A DNA stretch of 5,572 nucleotides from an uncultured bacterium (GTDB lineage Bacteria; Planctomycetota; UBA1135; UBA2386): the NCBI GenBank assembly GCA_938003515.1, contig CALKYL010000404.1, positions 1 through 5,572 on the forward strand. The letters are read 5' to 3'. Below, one piece after another: positions 1 through 5,076 of the stretch (positions are counted from its first letter, which is position 1; each line of letters opens with the position of its first letter). A program made the position numbers and the translations under genes. The notes beneath the pieces are model-generated. The model saw only the letters and a program-made list of their open reading frames with translations. It ran no database searches and was not told the DNA's origin.

Positions 1-149
1 CGCTCCGCCCGGAAGCCTTCGCGCTTGTCGGGCGGCGGCGCCGCGAGCGCCGCCGCGACCGCCTCGGCGACGCCCTCGGGTTTCGGCCACGACGTGCCCG
101 CGTGGTTCAGGTAGATGCCCGCTCGTGCGCTGCCGATCGACCCGGCCAC
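1..149 (-). CDS. Class-V aminotransferase / cysteine desulfurase-like enzyme (N-terminal fragment)
   Basis: This is the start of a minus-strand gene cut by the left edge; about 49 codons are visible. The translation contains IYLNHAGTSWPKPEGV followed by an Ala-rich helix, which matches the N-terminus of fold-type I PLP enzymes of the class-V group (cysteine desulfurase / selenocysteine lyase / isopenicillin-epimerase-like). In these proteins the first strand carries an 'IYL-N-A-TS-PKP' signature. The PLP lysine and active-site cysteine lie outside the window, so desulfurase cannot be told from other lyase or aminotransferase activities. I chose the GTG at 149-147 because it is the only usual start between the in-frame upstream stop (158-156) and the conserved motif. 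It has no clear Shine-Dalgarno and begins 6 nt after the stop of the dehydrogenase gene, which suggests cotranscription and translational coupling. Likely cytoplasmic. The family call is fairly sure; the exact activity is unknown. Confidence 0.8.
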   Translation of the reverse strand, partial: MAGSIGSARAGIYLNHAGTSWPKPEGVAEAVAAALAAPPPDKREGFRAE

Positions 150-155
150 GGCCGC

Positions 156-1451
156 TCAGTCGGCCGCCGGCACCAGCCGGTAGACCTTGCCCTGCTTGCC
201 GAGGAAGCACGTCATCAACAGCTCGCCGTCCGGCTCCTCCGCGAACGACGACGGCGGGAACGGGGCGGCCGCCAGCGTCACGCCCGGACGGGTCCCGACC
301 GCTTCGTCGGCGCCGCCGGCGACGGCCTCGGCGCGGCACGCCCTCATGCGCTTGGTCATGAAGTCGCCGTAGACGTAGTGGCCGCGCAGCGCCGGCAGGC
401 GCGCGCCGCGATAGACGTGCCCGCCGGTGATCGACAGGCCCACGCGGTGCGTGTAGGTCGCGACCGGCGGGACGTGGCCGGACGGCGTCTCGCCGCCGCC
501 GCGGCGCTGCGCGAACTCTTCGTCGCCCTCGAAGCTGTTCCAGCCGTAGAAGCCGCCCTTGACCAGCACGTCGACCTCCTCGACGCGGTTCTGGCCGACG
601 TCGGCCGCCCACAAGGCGCCGGTCTCCCGGTCGAACGCCATGCGCCAGACGTTGCGCAGGCCGTAGCACCAGATCTCGCCGCGCGCGCCGTCGCGGTCGA
701 CGAACGGGTTGTCGGCCGGGACGCGGTACGGCTGCTCCGCGGTCGCGCCGCGCACGTCGATGCGCAGCACCTTGCCGAGCAGCATCGCGAGGCTCTCGCC
801 GTTGCCGAACAGGTCGTTCGCCGCGCCGCCGTCGCCGAGCGCGACGTAGAGCATGCCGTCGGGCCCGAACAGGATCGTGCCGCCGTTGTGGTTGCCGAAC
901 GGCTGGAACACCTCGAGCACGCGCAGCTCGCTCGCGGGATCGACGCGCGGCGCGTCGCCGTCGCGCGCGACGGTGAAGCGCGAGATCACCGACTGGCGAT
1001 CGCTCGCGCGGCGCCGGCCGTCCCCCATCGTCTCCTCGCGCTCCGCAATGCGCTCGGACCAGTAGACGAACACGTGGCCGTTCTGCTCGTAGGCCGGGTC
1101 GAACTGGAAGCCGAGCAGGCCCTCCTCCCAGTTGTCGAGCAGCACCCGTTCGCTCAGATCGAGGAACGTCTGCCGGGACGCTGCGCCCGGGTCGCGCGGC
1201 ACGCGGAACACGTGGCCCGGCTGCGTGACGACGTAGGCCGTCTCCGGGTCGCTCGCGTGGAAGGCGACGAACAGCGGCCGGTCGAACGGCGCCTGCGACG
1301 GGAACGCGTCCTCGTAGGCGATCGCAGGTCCGGGCAGCGGCTGCGGATCGTCCGGCTCGTCGTCCTGGGCGACGCACAGGGCCGAGAGCGAGAGCGCGAC
1401 GGCCAGCGGGAGCAGACCAGGGAACGGGTGCGGCGACGAACGCGGCGGCAT
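156..1451 (-). CDS. Exported PQQ-type glucose/sorbosone dehydrogenase (beta-propeller)
   Basis: The protein has 431 residues. It begins with a Sec signal peptide: MPPRSS, then a hydrophobic core at about 11-26 ending ALCVAQ, with cleavage likely near residue 28-29 before an acidic DDEPDD stretch, so it acts outside the cytoplasm. The rest matches the soluble glucose/sorbosone dehydrogenase six-bladed propeller family (GSDH, HHIP-like). Visible signatures are QPGHVFRV (77-84), GLLGFQFDP (111-119), GNHNGG with candidate catalytic His188, LFGPDG-LYVALGDGG (194-209), GLRN (264-267, equivalent by family knowledge to the PQQ-contacting Arg-Asn pair), DVGQN-EEVD (284-294), GGFYGW (299-304) and SITGGHVYRG (340-349). 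Family members oxidise sugars with PQQ and calcium; the substrate here cannot be read from sequence. No CXXCH haem motif is present. The frame stays open upstream to 1742, but that part is antisense to the neighbouring gene. The ATG at 1451 directly precedes the signal peptide. No Shine-Dalgarno is visible. It is likely cotranscribed with the aminotransferase-like gene. Confidence 0.93.
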   Translation of the reverse strand: MPPRSSPHPFPGLLPLAVALSLSALCVAQDDEPDDPQPLPGPAIAYEDAFPSQAPFDRPLFVAFHASDPETAYVVTQPGHVFRVPRDPGAASRQTFLDLSERVLLDNWEEGLLGFQFDPAYEQNGHVFVYWSERIAEREETMGDGRRRASDRQSVISRFTVARDGDAPRVDPASELRVLEVFQPFGNHNGGTILFGPDGMLYVALGDGGAANDLFGNGESLAMLLGKVLRIDVRGATAEQPYRVPADNPFVDRDGARGEIWCYGLRNVWRMAFDRETGALWAADVGQNRVEEVDVLVKGGFYGWNSFEGDEEFAQRRGGGETPSGHVPPVATYTHRVGLSITGGHVYRGARLPALRGHYVYGDFMTKRMRACRAEAVAGGADEAVGTRPGVTLAAAPFPPSSFAEEPDGELLMTCFLGKQGKVYRLVPAAD

Positions 1452-1452
1452 G

Positions 1453-1478
1453 GGCGCGGTTATCGGCCAACCGGCGCC
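1453..1478. repeat. Inverted repeat abutting the dehydrogenase start codon
   Basis: The core is CGGTT (1457-1461), a 7-nt spacer, and AACCG (1469-1473). Allowing one bulged base at 1474, pairing extends through 1453-1456 with 1475-1478, giving nine pairs. It lies 1 nt upstream of the dehydrogenase ATG. In DNA it could be an operator-like palindrome; in the minus-strand RNA it would be a hairpin immediately before the start codon, in place of a Shine-Dalgarno. Such structures also arise by chance at this GC content. Confidence 0.4.
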
Positions 1479-1543
1479 GCCGGGCAATCCTGCGGGCCGG
1501 TGCGCGCCGCGCGGACCGCGCACGCCGTGGGGCTCGCGAGAAC

Positions 1544-1575
1544 GCGCGCGCTGCCCGAAGATGGGCGGCACGCGC
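1544..1575 (+). promoter_or_regulatory. Leader hairpin just upstream of a ribosome binding site
   Basis: In plus-strand RNA, GCTGCCC (1550-1556) pairs with GGGCGGC (1563-1569) around a six-base GAAGAT loop, using one G·U pair. After a single mismatch, GCGCG (1544-1548) pairs with CGCGC (1571-1575). Twelve pairs in total end 5 nt before the GAGGAGG at 1581. The wobble pair becomes A·C on the opposite strand, so the structure favours the plus-strand transcript. It could be a 5' leader element or a stop for incoming transcription; no U-tract follows. Confidence 0.4.
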
Positions 1576-1580
1576 TTCCC

Positions 1581-1587
1581 GAGGAGG
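1581..1587 (+). promoter_or_regulatory. Ribosome binding site GAGGAGG
   Basis: A near-perfect Shine-Dalgarno sits 6 nt before the ATG at 1594. It decides the start of the following gene over upstream in-frame ATGs at 1450 and 1561, which have no such site and would place non-signal sequence before the signal peptide. Confidence 0.85.
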
Positions 1588-1593
1588 ACCCAC

Positions 1594-2988
1594 ATGTGCC
1601 GCCGCCGATCGCTCGCGCTCGCCACCGCCCTGTCGACGCTCGCCGCCGCCCAGGACGCCGTCGACGCGCGCACCGTCCAGACGCCGTTCGGCCCCGTCAC
1701 CGTGCGGCACGACCGGCCCGAGTTCGACGCGCCGAAGGTCACGCTGTGGGCGTGCTACGCCGACGACGCCGGCGCGCTGGCGGATCATCGGCAGTACCTC
1801 CAGGAGCTGGTCGTGCGTTGGCGCGAGCGCGGCGTCGCCGTGGCCGTCGCGCTGGCGGACCCCGCCGCGGCGAAGCGCGTCGCCGCCGCCGATCCGGACT
1901 TCGTCGTCGGCACGACCTCCGGCGCGGCCGGCGGTGCGACGTTCGCGCTGTGCCGCGGCGTCGCGGACGCGGTGTTCCGGACCGACACGCTCGACGGCGT
2001 GGCCGACGCCGTGCAGCGCGTGCTGGCCGACGAGGACGTCGACGCGCTGCCGCGCGATCACGCGCTGCTCGAGGGCACGCTCGCCGGGGTCGCCGACGGC
2101 GGCGAGTTCGGCGACCAGGTCGAGCAGAGCCTGCGCGCGTTCCCGAGGTCCGGCCGCGCCCACGCGTGCGCCGTGCTCTACCACTGGTGGTGCAAGGGCG
2201 ACCTCGACGCCGCCGCGAAGGCCGTGCACGACGGCGTCGCCGCGCTCGCCACCGAGACCGTGCCGATGACGATGTTCGCCGACCTCGTGCTGCGAGGCGA
2301 CCGCAACGACCCGGAGATCCCGCGCCAGCTCGCCGTCGCGATGGCGCCGGCCGCCGCGACGGCACCCGACGGCGCCTTCACCCAGCTCGTCTACCTGCGC
2401 GCGCTGCTCCGCGCCGGCCAGGACCGCCTCGCCGGCCGGCTCGCCGCGACGCTGCCCAAGCGACTCGCCGGCGACCCGCGCCACCTGCTGGTGTTCGCCG
2501 AGACGCTGATGGAGGCCGGGACCCCCGCCGCCCACCGCGACGCGGCGATGCGCGCGATCCGCGACGCCGAGGCGGCGCTCGCCGAAGCCTCCGGGCTCGA
2601 CGACCGCTGGGTGTGGGCGGCGCGGCACAAGGTGCTCTGGCGCTGCGACGACCACGAGGCCGCCGCGAAGCTGATGGCCGACTACCGCGAACGGAACGTC
2701 TCCAACTACGGCCTCAACAACGACGCCTGGTACCTGATCGTCCGGCCCGAGACGATGGGCCGCTTCGACACGCTCGCCCTCGCGCAGGCCGAGGAGATGC
2801 TTCGCGTCGAGGGCGCAAACATCGACTACGGCAGCAAGGACACCGTCGCGCTCGCGATGTTCGTCAACGGCCGCGTCGACCGGGCGGTCGAGCTGCAGAC
2901 CGAGGCCACCGACGCGAGCGGCAACCAGGCCACCTACGTCGGCAGGCTGACGCGCTTCCGCAACACGCAGGCCCTCCGCAGGAAGTGA
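1594..2988 (+). CDS. Exported thioredoxin-like / helical-repeat protein of unknown function
   Basis: The protein has 464 residues. A short signal peptide (MCRRRS, then LALATALSTLAAAQ, cleavage likely near residue 19-20) sends it across the membrane. Residues about 47-145 look like a thioredoxin/redoxin-type alpha/beta domain: a strand VTLWACYADD at the 'FWA-WC' position, a long helix (about 62-80), a strand VAVAVALAD, then a further strand-helix. The CXXC pair is missing; only Cys54 lies near the active-site position, so disulfide exchange is doubtful. From about 150 on it is mostly helical with TPR-like character. Near the end, NNDAWYLI (375-382) and KDTVALAMFVNGRVDRAVELQTEA (415-438) resemble the final repeats of exported planctomycete-type redoxin-TPR proteins (from memory). 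Start chosen from GAGGAGG at 1581. The last lysine and the TGA stop may lie inside the left end of the adjacent IS. No partner is visible. A protein-interaction role is a guess. Confidence 0.82.
   Translation: MCRRRSLALATALSTLAAAQDAVDARTVQTPFGPVTVRHDRPEFDAPKVTLWACYADDAGALADHRQYLQELVVRWRERGVAVAVALADPAAAKRVAAADPDFVVGTTSGAAGGATFALCRGVADAVFRTDTLDGVADAVQRVLADEDVDALPRDHALLEGTLAGVADGGEFGDQVEQSLRAFPRSGRAHACAVLYHWWCKGDLDAAAKAVHDGVAALATETVPMTMFADLVLRGDRNDPEIPRQLAVAMAPAAATAPDGAFTQLVYLRALLRAGQDRLAGRLAATLPKRLAGDPRHLLVFAETLMEAGTPAAHRDAAMRAIRDAEAALAEASGLDDRWVWAARHKVLWRCDDHEAAAKLMADYRERNVSNYGLNNDAWYLIVRPETMGRFDTLALAQAEEMLRVEGANIDYGSKDTVALAMFVNGRVDRAVELQTEATDASGNQATYVGRLTRFRNTQALRRK
2975..2982. repeat. Candidate target-site duplication, left copy
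   Basis: TCCGCAGG directly left of the proposed IS end. It matches the right copy TCCGCCGG (4199-4206) at 7 of 8 positions. Eight to nine bp is the usual duplication length for IS1-type elements. The boundaries were chosen to maximise this match, so chance is possible. Confidence 0.4.
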
Positions 2989-3005
2989 TGGGTTGCGTGT
3001 TGCCG
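2983..3005 (+). repeat. IS left terminal inverted repeat
   Basis: It pairs with the reverse complement of 4176-4198: 17/23 identical, including TGATGGG at 2986-2992 and GTGT at 2997-3000. The TGA of this repeat is also the stop codon of the upstream exported-protein gene. Confidence 0.65.
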
Positions 3006-3021
3006 AACGCCCGTTACCCAT
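2988..3021. repeat. Subterminal palindrome, IS left end
   Basis: ATGGGT (2988-2993) pairs with ACCCAT (3016-3021). After one mismatch, GCG (2995-2997) pairs with CGT (3012-3014, one wobble), leaving a 14-nt loop. It overlaps the terminal repeat and immediately follows the upstream gene's stop, so in plus-strand RNA it could act as a weak terminator or block read-through into the element. Confidence 0.4.
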
Positions 3022-3057
3022 TGATCTCCGGAATGTTGCGAGGTGAGTTCGGACGGC

Positions 3058-4104
3058 TCAGGCCGCCTGACCCACGCGGACGGCGCCCGACCGGCTGATC
3101 GGGTGCACGCTCCGCGGCCCCCAGTCCTGCCGCCACGCGAGCACCTCCTGCGGGCGCAGGGCCCGCGGTAGAAGCCCCAGGAACCAGGCTGGGCACTCGT
3201 GCTCGAGGTCGCTGTTGAAGCGCCGCCGGACGTAGTTCCGGTACACGGTGAAGACGTGCAGATGTGCTCTCAGCCGCGAGGCCTTCTTCGTGACCAGCCA
3301 AGAACGCCGGCGCAGCCGGCCGCAATTGTCCCGGGTCATCGCCATCGTCACGTTGATCGGGAACAGCGGATTGAAGGTCGTCCGGATCAGCTCGCTCGAG
3401 GTCGTCTCGTGCAGCACACGATCGCCGAACAGGCGCCGCGCGATCGCGGCGTAGCTCGCCTTCTCGTCCGTCTGCAGCACGAAGCGCCCTCCGTGCAATC
3501 GTCGCTTCAGTTCCTGCATCGTCTCCCTGACGCGCTGCGAACTCTCGTCGCGCCGTCGCCCATGCCGGCGCTCGTCCAGTGCCTGCCTGCGGCGGCGTGC
3601 GCTGCCTGCCGGCGCGATCCGTCGGATCCGGCCCACGGCCGTCGCCACGACGAACCACGACGCACGTTCGATCAGCACCGGCATCGTCAAAGGACGAATC
3701 GACGCGCACTCGAAGGTTTCCTCCTCGTCGAGCAGGAACGTGCGTCGGTCCGGGAGCGTCGGCGACAGGTTCTGGTGGAGATGCCGGCACAGTCGGCCGA
3801 ACTTGCGGAGCTTGTCCTGAACCGTGTGCACGTCGAGCCCCAACGTCCGCTGTGCCTGCCGCAGGCCCATGCCGCCGATCAGCAGCCAGAAGAGCGGCAG
3901 ATTCGCGTGCGGCAAACGATCGCGGAAGTCGAAGCGGAACGTCTGCCTCGAGAACGTCCGCTTGCAGGACCGGCACCGGAACCGCGGTACCGGTCGGCGA
4001 CGACATCGCGGCTGGTAGCGACCGTGGCGACGGAAGAACCGGATCGGTGGCGCGTGGTGATACCGGCAGTCGCGGTAGGGACACCGCGGGGGAACGAACA
4101 GCAT
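3058..4104 (-). CDS. IS transposase, zinc ribbon plus IS1-like DDE domain
   Basis: The protein has 348 residues and is full length as far as can be judged. Residues 8-47 form a four-cysteine zinc ribbon (C8, C13, C44, C47) followed by FSRQTFRFDF. Residues 75-105 look like a helix-turn-helix (MGLRQAQRTLGLDVHTVQDK). The catalytic domain shows LLDEEET with Asp126, TMPVLIERASWFVVATAVG, a basic segment at 160-200, and QTDEKASY with Asp213. The closing FPINVTMAMTRDN (248-260) and LRRRSWLVTKKASRL resemble the 'E-N-LR...RL-RKT-SKS' end of IS1 transposases, but the aligned third acidic position is Asn251. The family resembles one I recall from planctomycete genomes. The ATG at 4104 follows AGGAGG (4114-4109) by 4 nt. 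The frame is open far upstream, but that is antisense to the PRC-barrel gene. It should bind the terminal repeats and cut and join DNA; the family name is uncertain. Confidence 0.88.
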   Translation of the reverse strand: MLFVPPRCPYRDCRYHHAPPIRFFRRHGRYQPRCRRRPVPRFRCRSCKRTFSRQTFRFDFRDRLPHANLPLFWLLIGGMGLRQAQRTLGLDVHTVQDKLRKFGRLCRHLHQNLSPTLPDRRTFLLDEEETFECASIRPLTMPVLIERASWFVVATAVGRIRRIAPAGSARRRRQALDERRHGRRRDESSQRVRETMQELKRRLHGGRFVLQTDEKASYAAIARRLFGDRVLHETTSSELIRTTFNPLFPINVTMAMTRDNCGRLRRRSWLVTKKASRLRAHLHVFTVYRNYVRRRFNSDLEHECPAWFLGLLPRALRPQEVLAWRQDWGPRSVHPISRSGAVRVGQAA

Positions 4105-4108
4105 GCTG

Positions 4109-4138
4109 CCTCCTGCCGGGCTCGGGGGCTCCGGCAGG
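4109..4138 (-). promoter_or_regulatory. Transposase ribosome binding site partly buried in a hairpin
   Basis: On the minus strand the Shine-Dalgarno AGGAGG (4114-4109) lies 4 nt before the ATG at 4104. CCTGCCGG (4138-4131) pairs perfectly over 8 bp with CCGGCAGG (4119-4112) around an 11-nt loop. The 3' arm ends in the first AGG of the Shine-Dalgarno, so half of the site would be base-paired in the transcript. This suggests translational damping of the transposase. Confidence 0.6.
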
Positions 4139-4170
4139 CATGCAGTGCTCCTGATTCCTCCGCGGTGGCG

Positions 4171-4192
4171 TGGGACGACCACACTCGTCCCA
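4171..4192. repeat. Subterminal palindrome, IS right end
   Basis: TGGGACGA (4171-4178) and TCGTCCCA (4185-4192) form a perfect 8-bp inverted repeat with a 6-nt spacer, overlapping the right terminal repeat. It lies upstream of the transposase, where a transcript entering from outside would have to pass through it. Confidence 0.6.
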
Positions 4193-4198
4193 TCAGTT
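4176..4198 (-). repeat. IS right terminal inverted repeat
   Basis: Read on the minus strand it begins AACTGATGGG and matches the left end at 17 of 23 positions. It also contains one arm of the 4171-4192 palindrome. Confidence 0.65.
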
Positions 4199-4206
4199 TC
4201 CGCCGG
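4199..4206. repeat. Candidate target-site duplication, right copy
   Basis: TCCGCCGG directly right of the proposed IS end; one base differs from the left copy at 2975-2982. Confidence 0.4.
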
Positions 4207-4237
4207 ATCCGCCTCGCGCGTCCCGCGAATGCGCACG

Positions 4238-4266
4238 TTGGCCCGGCGTCGCGCGTCGCGTACTGT
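4238..4266 (+). promoter_or_regulatory. Candidate sigma-70-type promoter for the PRC-barrel gene
   Basis: TTGGCC (4238-4243), a 17-nt spacer, then TACTGT (4261-4266). The -35 matches consensus at 4/6 and the -10 at 3/6 (TA---T kept), with ideal spacing, 43 nt before the start codon. It lies outside the IS. Modest by itself, but it is the best pair in the region. Confidence 0.35.
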
Positions 4267-4295
4267 GCTCGCATGGATCGGCACGATCCCCGGAC

Positions 4296-4302
4296 AAGGA
4301 GG
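4296..4302 (+). promoter_or_regulatory. Ribosome binding site AAGGAGG
   Basis: A strong Shine-Dalgarno 6 nt before the ATG at 4309. It selects this ATG over the in-frame ATG at 4324 and over the antisense-derived open frame that extends upstream through the IS. Confidence 0.85.
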
Positions 4303-4308
4303 CAACCC

Positions 4309-5055
4309 ATGCAGACCCGCACGATGCAGATCGCACCAGGCGCGCTGGCGGCCGCGCTCGCCCTCGCCGCCGCGCCCGCGCAGGAGCCGGGCCAGGACCT
4401 CGTCTTCCGCGACTTCCAGGCCGTGCAGCGGCTGCGCGTCGTCTGCGAACGCGAACACTTCGGCCGCCTGCTCGACCTCGTCGCCGACGTGCCGAGCGGC
4501 CGGCTGGTCGCGGCCGTCGTGTCGATGGCCACCGACGCGGGCCCGGAGGTCGTCCGCGTGCCGTACGACGTGCTGCGCTACGACCCGCAGACCAACCTGC
4601 TCGACCTCGGACCGTGCCTCGCCGACGGCGAGCAGCACCCCGCGTTCGATCCGGCCCGCGTGCGCGTCTCGCGGCGGGCGGACGGCGACGGGGACGACGA
4701 GGTCGTGGGCACGGTGATGGTCAGCCGGCTCGCCAACATGCCGGTGGCGCTGCTGGGCGGCGCGACCGGCGCGGCGCAGGGCGTGACCGTCGAGCTGCGC
4801 ACCGGCCACGTCGCGTTCTGCCACACGACCCCGACGCGCGAACGCGCCGGCGACGACCAGCTCCACCCGGCGCCGTGGGCGGCGTTCTCGCTGCGGGTCG
4901 CGGACGACGACGCGCTCGCGCTCGCGCTGCCCCTCGGCGACGACGCGCTCGAGGCGACCCCGAGCCTCGTGCAGATCATCCTGCAGGACGCGCTCTACCG
5001 GCCGCGCGTCTACGAGGCGTTCCGCGTGGCGCCGCCTCCCTTCGACCGGCCGTAG
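4309..5055 (+). CDS. Exported protein with two PRC-barrel-like domains
   Basis: The protein has 248 residues. The signal peptide is MQTRTMQIAP followed by a pure Ala/Leu core (GALAAALALAAAPAQ), with cleavage likely after residue 24-25. Residues about 34-100 read as a PRC-barrel: FRDFQAVQRLRVVCE, then FGRLLDLVADVPSGRLVAAVV, then VVRVPYDVLRYD, the family's 'G-v-d-lviD--tGrv--vvv...vPy-vL' layout. Residues about 137-218 repeat it more loosely: VSRLANMPVALL, QGVTVELRTGHVAFCHT, then LHPAPWAAFSLRV, where PW sits at the usual 'vPW--l' position, with an LPLGDDALEATPSL tail. PRC-barrels act in RNA processing (RimM), in photosynthetic reaction centres and in many stress-linked envelope proteins, mostly as binding modules without catalysis, so no reaction can be assigned. 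It has its own ribosome binding site and candidate promoter, and ends in a hairpin. The exported tandem arrangement is well supported; the role is unknown. Confidence 0.83.
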   Translation: MQTRTMQIAPGALAAALALAAAPAQEPGQDLVFRDFQAVQRLRVVCEREHFGRLLDLVADVPSGRLVAAVVSMATDAGPEVVRVPYDVLRYDPQTNLLDLGPCLADGEQHPAFDPARVRVSRRADGDGDDEVVGTVMVSRLANMPVALLGGATGAAQGVTVELRTGHVAFCHTTPTRERAGDDQLHPAPWAAFSLRVADDDALALALPLGDDALEATPSLVQIILQDALYRPRVYEAFRVAPPPFDRP

Positions 5056-5066
5056 CAGCCGGTCGA
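5042..5066. terminator. Hairpin between convergent genes
   Basis: TCGACCGGC (5042-5050) and GCCGGTCGA (5058-5066) form a perfect 9-bp stem with a 7-nt loop holding the TAG stop of the PRC-barrel gene. It ends 10 nt before the stop of the convergent right-hand gene (5077-5079). There is no U-tract on either strand, so it would be a GC-rich, bidirectional or Rho-assisted terminator. Confidence 0.6.
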
Positions 5067-5076
5067 GCTCGGCGCG

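Larger units (their letters stand above)
1452..1593. promoter_or_regulatory. Divergent intergenic region
   Basis: These 142 bp lie between the start of the dehydrogenase gene (leftward) and the start of the thioredoxin-like/helical-repeat gene (rightward), so promoters in both directions must lie here or overlap the genes. I could not recognise a convincing -35/-10 pair on either strand; the region is extremely GC-rich. It contains two inverted-repeat structures, listed separately, and the ribosome binding site of the rightward gene. Confidence 0.6.
2983..4198 (-). mobile_element. Insertion sequence (~1.2 kb) with an IS1-like zinc-ribbon transposase
   Basis: The element carries one transposase gene (3058-4104, minus). 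The ends share an imperfect inverted repeat beginning AAGTGATGGG (left) and AACTGATGGG (right, reverse complement), with 17 of 23 positions identical. TGATGGG is a perfect 7-base match and a GTGT block recurs at the same offset. An 8-bp near-duplication (7/8) flanks it. It sits between two plus-strand genes for exported proteins, with its transposase in the opposite orientation. The transposase frame is intact, so the element may be active or recently active. By eye its GC content is somewhat lower than that of its neighbours. The presence of an IS is well supported; the exact ends are less certain (the TGATGGG positions 2986 and 4195 are the conservative limits). Confidence 0.75.

Noticed and set aside
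1452..1480. TTGGCC followed by GATAAC on the minus strand as a promoter for the dehydrogenase gene
   Set aside because: The two hexamers are adjacent instead of about 17 nt apart, and a correctly spaced -10 would fall inside the coding sequence.
1452..1742. Extension of the dehydrogenase frame by 97 codons upstream of 1451
   Set aside because: It would bury the signal peptide and overlap the divergent gene's start on the opposite strand; the extra sequence has no recognisable content.
1739..2365. 208-codon minus-strand Arg-rich open frame
   Set aside because: Antisense shadow of the exported thioredoxin-like gene; Arg/Ala/Pro low complexity only.
102..3098. Open frame of 998 codons on the plus strand
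   Set aside because: It runs antisense to the dehydrogenase gene and out of frame through the next one. Its translation is Arg/Ala/His-rich low-complexity sequence with no domain, as expected when GC-rich codons are read in the wrong frame.
3014..4141. 375-codon minus-strand open frame overlapping the transposase, considered as a second IS gene or frameshift product
   Set aside because: It covers nearly the same bases in another frame, with Arg/Ala/Pro-rich sequence and no motif. The main frame is complete, so no programmed frameshift is needed.
3199..4308. Upstream extension of the PRC-barrel frame through the IS (370 extra codons)
   Set aside because: It is antisense to the intact transposase and lacks motifs; the real gene has a signal peptide and AAGGAGG at 4309.
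4105..4866. N-terminal extension of the transposase frame to 602 residues
   Set aside because: It is antisense to the PRC-barrel gene. The zinc ribbon begins right after the ATG at 4104, which has its own AGGAGG.
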